45,164 bases of DNA, taken from Lachnospiraceae bacterium (lineage in GTDB: Bacteria; Bacillota; Clostridia; Lachnospirales; Lachnospiraceae). This document shows positions 42,134 to 45,164 of this stretch, piece by piece. Location of the stretch: positions 1 to 45,164 of the forward strand of contig JAFUZJ010000023.1 in the NCBI GenBank assembly GCA_017476665.1. Direction: 5' to 3'. A program made the position numbers and the translations under genes. The notes below the pieces were generated by a model. That model had not been told where the DNA came from. It was given only the letters and a program-made list of their open reading frames with translations, and did not search any database. Position 1 is the stretch's first letter. Each line of letters opens with the position of its first letter.

Positions 42134-43231
42134 CTACACATTAAAGCGGAACAGGATCACATCGCCGTCACGCACGACATAATCTTTTCCTTCCATACCC
42201 ACCAGTCCCTTTTCACGGGCAGCCGCAAGGGATCCCTGCTCCAACAGGTCTTTGTAGTTGACCACCTCAGCCTTGATGAAACCGCGCTCGAAGTCGGTGT
42301 GGATCTTGCCTGCCGCCTGGGGTGCCTTCGTGCCGATCTTGATGGTCCACGCTCTGGTCTCATCTTCTCCGGCGGTCAGGAAACTCATCAGACCCAAGAT
42401 CCGGTAACTTGCTGCGATCAGCTTGTCCAGGCCGGACTGGGAAAGTCCCAGATCCTCCAGAAACATCGCTTTCTCGTCGTCTTCCAGCTCCGCGATCTCC
42501 TGCTCAATCTGCGCACAGATCACGAACACCTCGCTGTTCTCCTCTGCCGCGAATTTCCGCACATCCTGCACCATCTGATTGGATGCGCCGTCATCCGCCA
42601 GATCATCCTCCGCCACATTCGCCGCGTAGATCACAGGCTTATAAGTGAGCAGATTATATCCCTTCAAAAGCTCCAATTCATCCTCATCTGTCACCTCCAG
42701 AGTTTTGGCAGGTTTTCCGCTCTCCAGATGCTCCTTGATGCGTACCAGCAACGTGTCCTCTTTTGCCAGAGATTTGTCCATTTTCGCTGCCTTGCTCACC
42801 TTGGAGATTCTGCGCTCCAAAACCTCCAGATCGGAGAAGATCAGCTCCAGATTGATGGTCTCAATATCGCGCAGCGGATTCACGCTGCCGTCCACATGCA
42901 CCACATTGGTATCCTCAAAGCAGCGCACCACATGCACAATGGCATCCACCTCTCTGATATTGCCCAGGAACTGATTGCCCAGTCCCTCTCCCTTGGATGC
43001 GCCCTTCACCAGTCCCGCGATGTCCACAAACTCGATCACCGCCGGCGTCACCTTCTTGGAGTGATACATATCGCCCAGCAATTTCAGCCTCTCATCCGGC
43101 ACTGCCACCACACCCACATTCGGATCAATGGTACAGAACGGATAGTTTGCGGACTCCGCGCCCGCCTTGGTCAACGAATTAAAAAGGGTACTCTTGCCCA
43201 CATTGGGCAGCCCCACAATTCCCAGTTTCAT
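42134..43231 (-). CDS. ychF: Ribosome-binding ATPase YchF/OLA1
   Basis: A 365-residue P-loop protein. MKLGIVGLPNVGKSTLFNSLTKA is the G1 region, DIAGLVKGASKGEGLGNQFL the G3, and a TGS domain ends the protein (KGLVGMEGKDYVVRDGDVILFRFNV). The NKxD position reads Y-A-A-N-V-A-E, the change that gives this family ATP preference. ATG 43231 follows AAAGG; an upstream GTG at 43252 has no support. Likely a translation or stress factor. It is monocistronic. Confidence 0.95.
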   Translation of the reverse strand: MKLGIVGLPNVGKSTLFNSLTKAGAESANYPFCTIDPNVGVVAVPDERLKLLGDMYHSKKVTPAVIEFVDIAGLVKGASKGEGLGNQFLGNIREVDAIVHVVRCFEDTNVVHVDGSVNPLRDIETINLELIFSDLEVLERRISKVSKAAKMDKSLAKEDTLLVRIKEHLESGKPAKTLEVTDEDELELLKGYNLLTYKPVIYAANVAEDDLADDGASNQMVQDVRKFAAEENSEVFVICAQIEQEIAELEDDEKAMFLEDLGLSQSGLDKLIAASYRILGLMSFLTAGEDETRAWTIKIGTKAPQAAGKIHTDFERGFIKAEVVNYKDLLEQGSLAAAREKGLVGMEGKDYVVRDGDVILFRFNV

Positions 43232-43335
43232 CTCTTTTACCTTTTGTTTCACCTTTCCTAAATTAATTCTTTAGGGATTATATCACAATTTTGGGTCCAA
43301 CTCAACCAAGGAATCATTTCTCTTAGAACTTTGAT

Positions 43336-43374
43336 AAAAATGAGGTAGATGAACCATCAATAAATTCATCTACC
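43336..43374 (-). terminator. Terminator of the cbiK-like gene
   Basis: On the minus strand GGTAGATGAA pairs with TTCATCTACC around a short AT loop, followed by TCATTTTTATC. It begins about 40 nt after the stop. Confidence 0.75.
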
Positions 43375-43414
43375 CCTTGCATTTCATTTTCAATTGAAAA
43401 ACTTCACGCCCTGT

Positions 43415-45052
43415 TTACTCTGCCTTCACCGGATCGGATACGCTCACCTTGTGGTCATACCACTTTCCCTTTTCTCCGATCAAAGCGACATCAAACTCTT
43501 TGTTCAGTGCAGGTACCGGAATATCAAACCCGTACGCCTCCTCAGTCAGTCCGTCGCTGTAGGTGACGGAATCCGTCGTGGGCTGTAACAATACAGCACC
43601 GCTCTTCTGCGCATCCTCCGCCAGACCGGAGTACAGGTTCAAAATTTTCTTGCCTACCAAGGTTACATGGATCGTCATCTTACCGTCCTTTACAGTCAGC
43701 GTTCCTTTTCCGTCCTTGGTCTCATTTACCTTAAACATGCTGCTGTCGGTGCTGAACTTCGCAAGATACACACCGTCCTCCAGTGCGGTCAAAGCGGCAG
43801 CACCACCCGCAGTAGAAGTAACCGCCGGTGCCTCTGCGATCGCAGCTGCAGTATGTGCCACGTAAATCTCCTGTACAGCCCCAATCTCCCCAAGACCTGC
43901 AATCTGTGTATCTACCTGATCAAAATGACCGGACGCCTTAAACTGATTGATCCAGGAATCCTCGTCCTCACCTGCCATATCGTTGTTCGCATGATCTCCT
44001 GCGACCACCATCAAGGGACGAAGCACTACCTTCTTATATCCTGCCTCAGCTACCTTGTCAATAACTGCCTCGCATGCGGTATCCTCCGGCTCGCCTTCCA
44101 CAGTGCCGATGAATACATTTTTGTATCCCAGGGTTTCCATCTGCGTCTGCATCTGGCTGTAAGTCACCTTCGCATTATGGGAAGTTCCATGTCCCATAAA
44201 CACAAATGCGGTAGAATCCGCTGCCGCATCATCCATGGAACCATAACCGGCGGTTTTCAGTGCCTGATCACCAATGGCCTTCGCCACGGCAGCCTTATCC
44301 TCATTGATCACCGTCGCATCGGAGCCAACCGGTCCCAACAAAGGCTCAGCCACCACAACGGACGCGAATTTATCCTGATATTTCTCCAGTTCTTCCACCA
44401 ACTCATCATACTCTGCTCCGTGCATCAGATGCGTCGGCTGTACCACCAGATTCTTTACTCCGTTGGCTACTGCCCGATCCAAAGCCTGCTTTACATTGTC
44501 GATCTTCTCATTGTCACGTGCCAGCAAATGATTGATGATGATCTGCGCGGTAAATGCTCTTCTCACAGACCAGTCGGGATTTGCCTTCTGGATCGCTTTC
44601 TCCACACTGCTGATGTCCGCCGCACGGCTGTCATTGAAAGAAGTACCGAAGCTTACCACCAGAATCTCATTCTCACCGATACCGTCCTGATTCAAAGGAT
44701 CGTCCTTGGACGCATCGCCTGTATCTCTGCCAAAGTAATCCGGATCAGCCTCCTCGCCTTCCACCAATTCTTTCTGTGCATCTGTCAGTGCATCCCACGC
44801 CGCCTTTGCCTCTGCACAAAGTGCATCGGTCTCCTCCGTCCAGGTCTGCACATAAATCCGATCGATCAGATCCGCCACATGCGCCGCTGCTTCCTCATCA
44901 GATACCGGCGTACTGCTCTCCGCCACCGAAGATACCTTCTGGGAAGACTCCGTAACCACACTGCTCTCCGCTGCGGGCTGACTGCTGCAGCCTGCCAATA
45001 CAGAACAAGCCAATGCACCTGCACACAACCAAATGACTGCTTTCTTTTTCAT
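43415..45052 (-). CDS. Lipid-anchored CbiK-type cobaltochelatase with extra C-terminal domain
   Basis: A 545-residue secreted lipoprotein. A signal peptide ends in L-A-G-C (Cys22), then a Ser-rich linker and about 90 acidic residues. From residue 125 to 410 it has a CbiK-type chelatase: LVVSFGTSFNDSR, QPTHLMHGAEYD, FVFMGHGTSHNAKVTYSQ and PLMVVAGDHANNDMAGEDEDSW, holding the metal-binding His residues. A final 130-residue beta-rich domain (DGVYLAKFSTDSS, VKDGKMTIHVTLVGKK) recalls NEAT-like haem/metal-binding domains, but this is tentative. Cytosolic CbiK inserts cobalt into sirohydrochlorin; a membrane-outside form is known in Desulfovibrio, where haem or metal handling is suspected. AGGAGG precedes the ATG. 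Confidence 0.85.
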   Translation of the reverse strand: MKKKAVIWLCAGALACSVLAGCSSQPAAESSVVTESSQKVSSVAESSTPVSDEEAAAHVADLIDRIYVQTWTEETDALCAEAKAAWDALTDAQKELVEGEEADPDYFGRDTGDASKDDPLNQDGIGENEILVVSFGTSFNDSRAADISSVEKAIQKANPDWSVRRAFTAQIIINHLLARDNEKIDNVKQALDRAVANGVKNLVVQPTHLMHGAEYDELVEELEKYQDKFASVVVAEPLLGPVGSDATVINEDKAAVAKAIGDQALKTAGYGSMDDAAADSTAFVFMGHGTSHNAKVTYSQMQTQMETLGYKNVFIGTVEGEPEDTACEAVIDKVAEAGYKKVVLRPLMVVAGDHANNDMAGEDEDSWINQFKASGHFDQVDTQIAGLGEIGAVQEIYVAHTAAAIAEAPAVTSTAGGAAALTALEDGVYLAKFSTDSSMFKVNETKDGKGTLTVKDGKMTIHVTLVGKKILNLYSGLAEDAQKSGAVLLQPTTDSVTYSDGLTEEAYGFDIPVPALNKEFDVALIGEKGKWYDHKVSVSDPVKAE

Positions 45053-45098
45053 AATACTTTACTCCTCCTGTCGTGAATTATATTTAGTACTTTCCGTG

Positions 45099-45133
45099 AA
45101 AAAACTCCTGACCCGGAGTCCAAGTCAGGAGTT
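45099..45133 (-). terminator. Terminator upstream of the cbiK-like gene
   Basis: On the minus strand AACTCCTGAC and GTCAGGAGTT form a ten-pair stem followed by six T, 47 nt before the cbiK-like start. It either ends a gene beyond the right edge or is the expression platform of a riboswitch; the window is too short to tell. Confidence 0.75.
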
Positions 45134-45164
45134 ATCATCTGCATTATGTATCAAAAAAGAGTAC

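Noticed and set aside
43667-45076. 469-codon open frame on the plus strand
   Set aside because: Antisense to the CbiK-type lipoprotein gene, with improbable composition and no ribosome site.

Overview
The window is a chromosomal segment of a spore-forming Firmicute, most likely a Lachnospiraceae-type Clostridia. This is inferred from a cell-wall/division (dcw) cluster of clostridial layout, the sporulation genes spoIIGA, sigE and sigG, strong AGGAGG-type ribosome binding sites, and accessory families (AAA-ATPase/DUF1703, CbxX-like AAA, TraG-like ATPases) common in gut Clostridia. Nearly every gene reads on the minus strand; sigG is the only convincing plus-strand gene.

Region 1 (1-11.2 kb) looks like a defence or mobile-type accessory block. 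It holds a partial gene at the left edge; a 1186-residue protein with the D-x-D-G-D signature of two-barrel RNA polymerases of the eukaryotic RdRP/phage YonO type; an AT-rich pair made of a HEPN-motif NACHT ATPase (661 aa) and a 1030-aa protein that begins in the same reading frame directly after the NACHT stop codon; and an AAA-ATPase/DUF1703 nuclease-like protein with its own promoter.

Region 2 (11.3-20.7 kb) is a compact run of 15 minus-strand genes: a membrane J-domain protein, a ClpP-like protease, a TraG/VirD4-like ATPase without membrane anchor, a type I signal peptidase, a SprT-like metalloprotein with a decayed second copy of its domain, two unrecognised proteins, and an expanded family of about 100-residue modules in single and double form, partly duplicated at DNA level. 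Upstream are a giant AAA-AAA-M41 peptidase fusion (20.9-24.5 kb) and a lone RelA/SpoT-type synthetase (24.6-25.6 kb). I recognise the individual families but know of no described system with this composition; it is the second main candidate for something new.

Region 3 (25.6-45 kb) is core genome. sigG faces sigE across a small gene of unknown function. Reading leftwards, the dcw cluster runs mraZ-rsmH-ftsL-PBP-PBP-mraY-murD-ftsW-murA-divIB, then ftsZ from its own promoter and terminator, then spoIIGA-sigE from a promoter with an unusually long spacer resembling the Spo0A-dependent spoIIG promoter. mraZ is preceded by a good sigma-A promoter and four 10-bp direct repeats typical of MraZ operators. 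murE, murF, murG and ftsA are absent from the cluster. Upstream of mraZ lie a structured intergenic repeat, the YchF GTPase and a secreted, lipid-anchored CbiK-type cobaltochelatase.

No tRNA, rRNA, CRISPR array, transposase or integrase was seen. Function calls rest on motifs read by eye; no database search was made.
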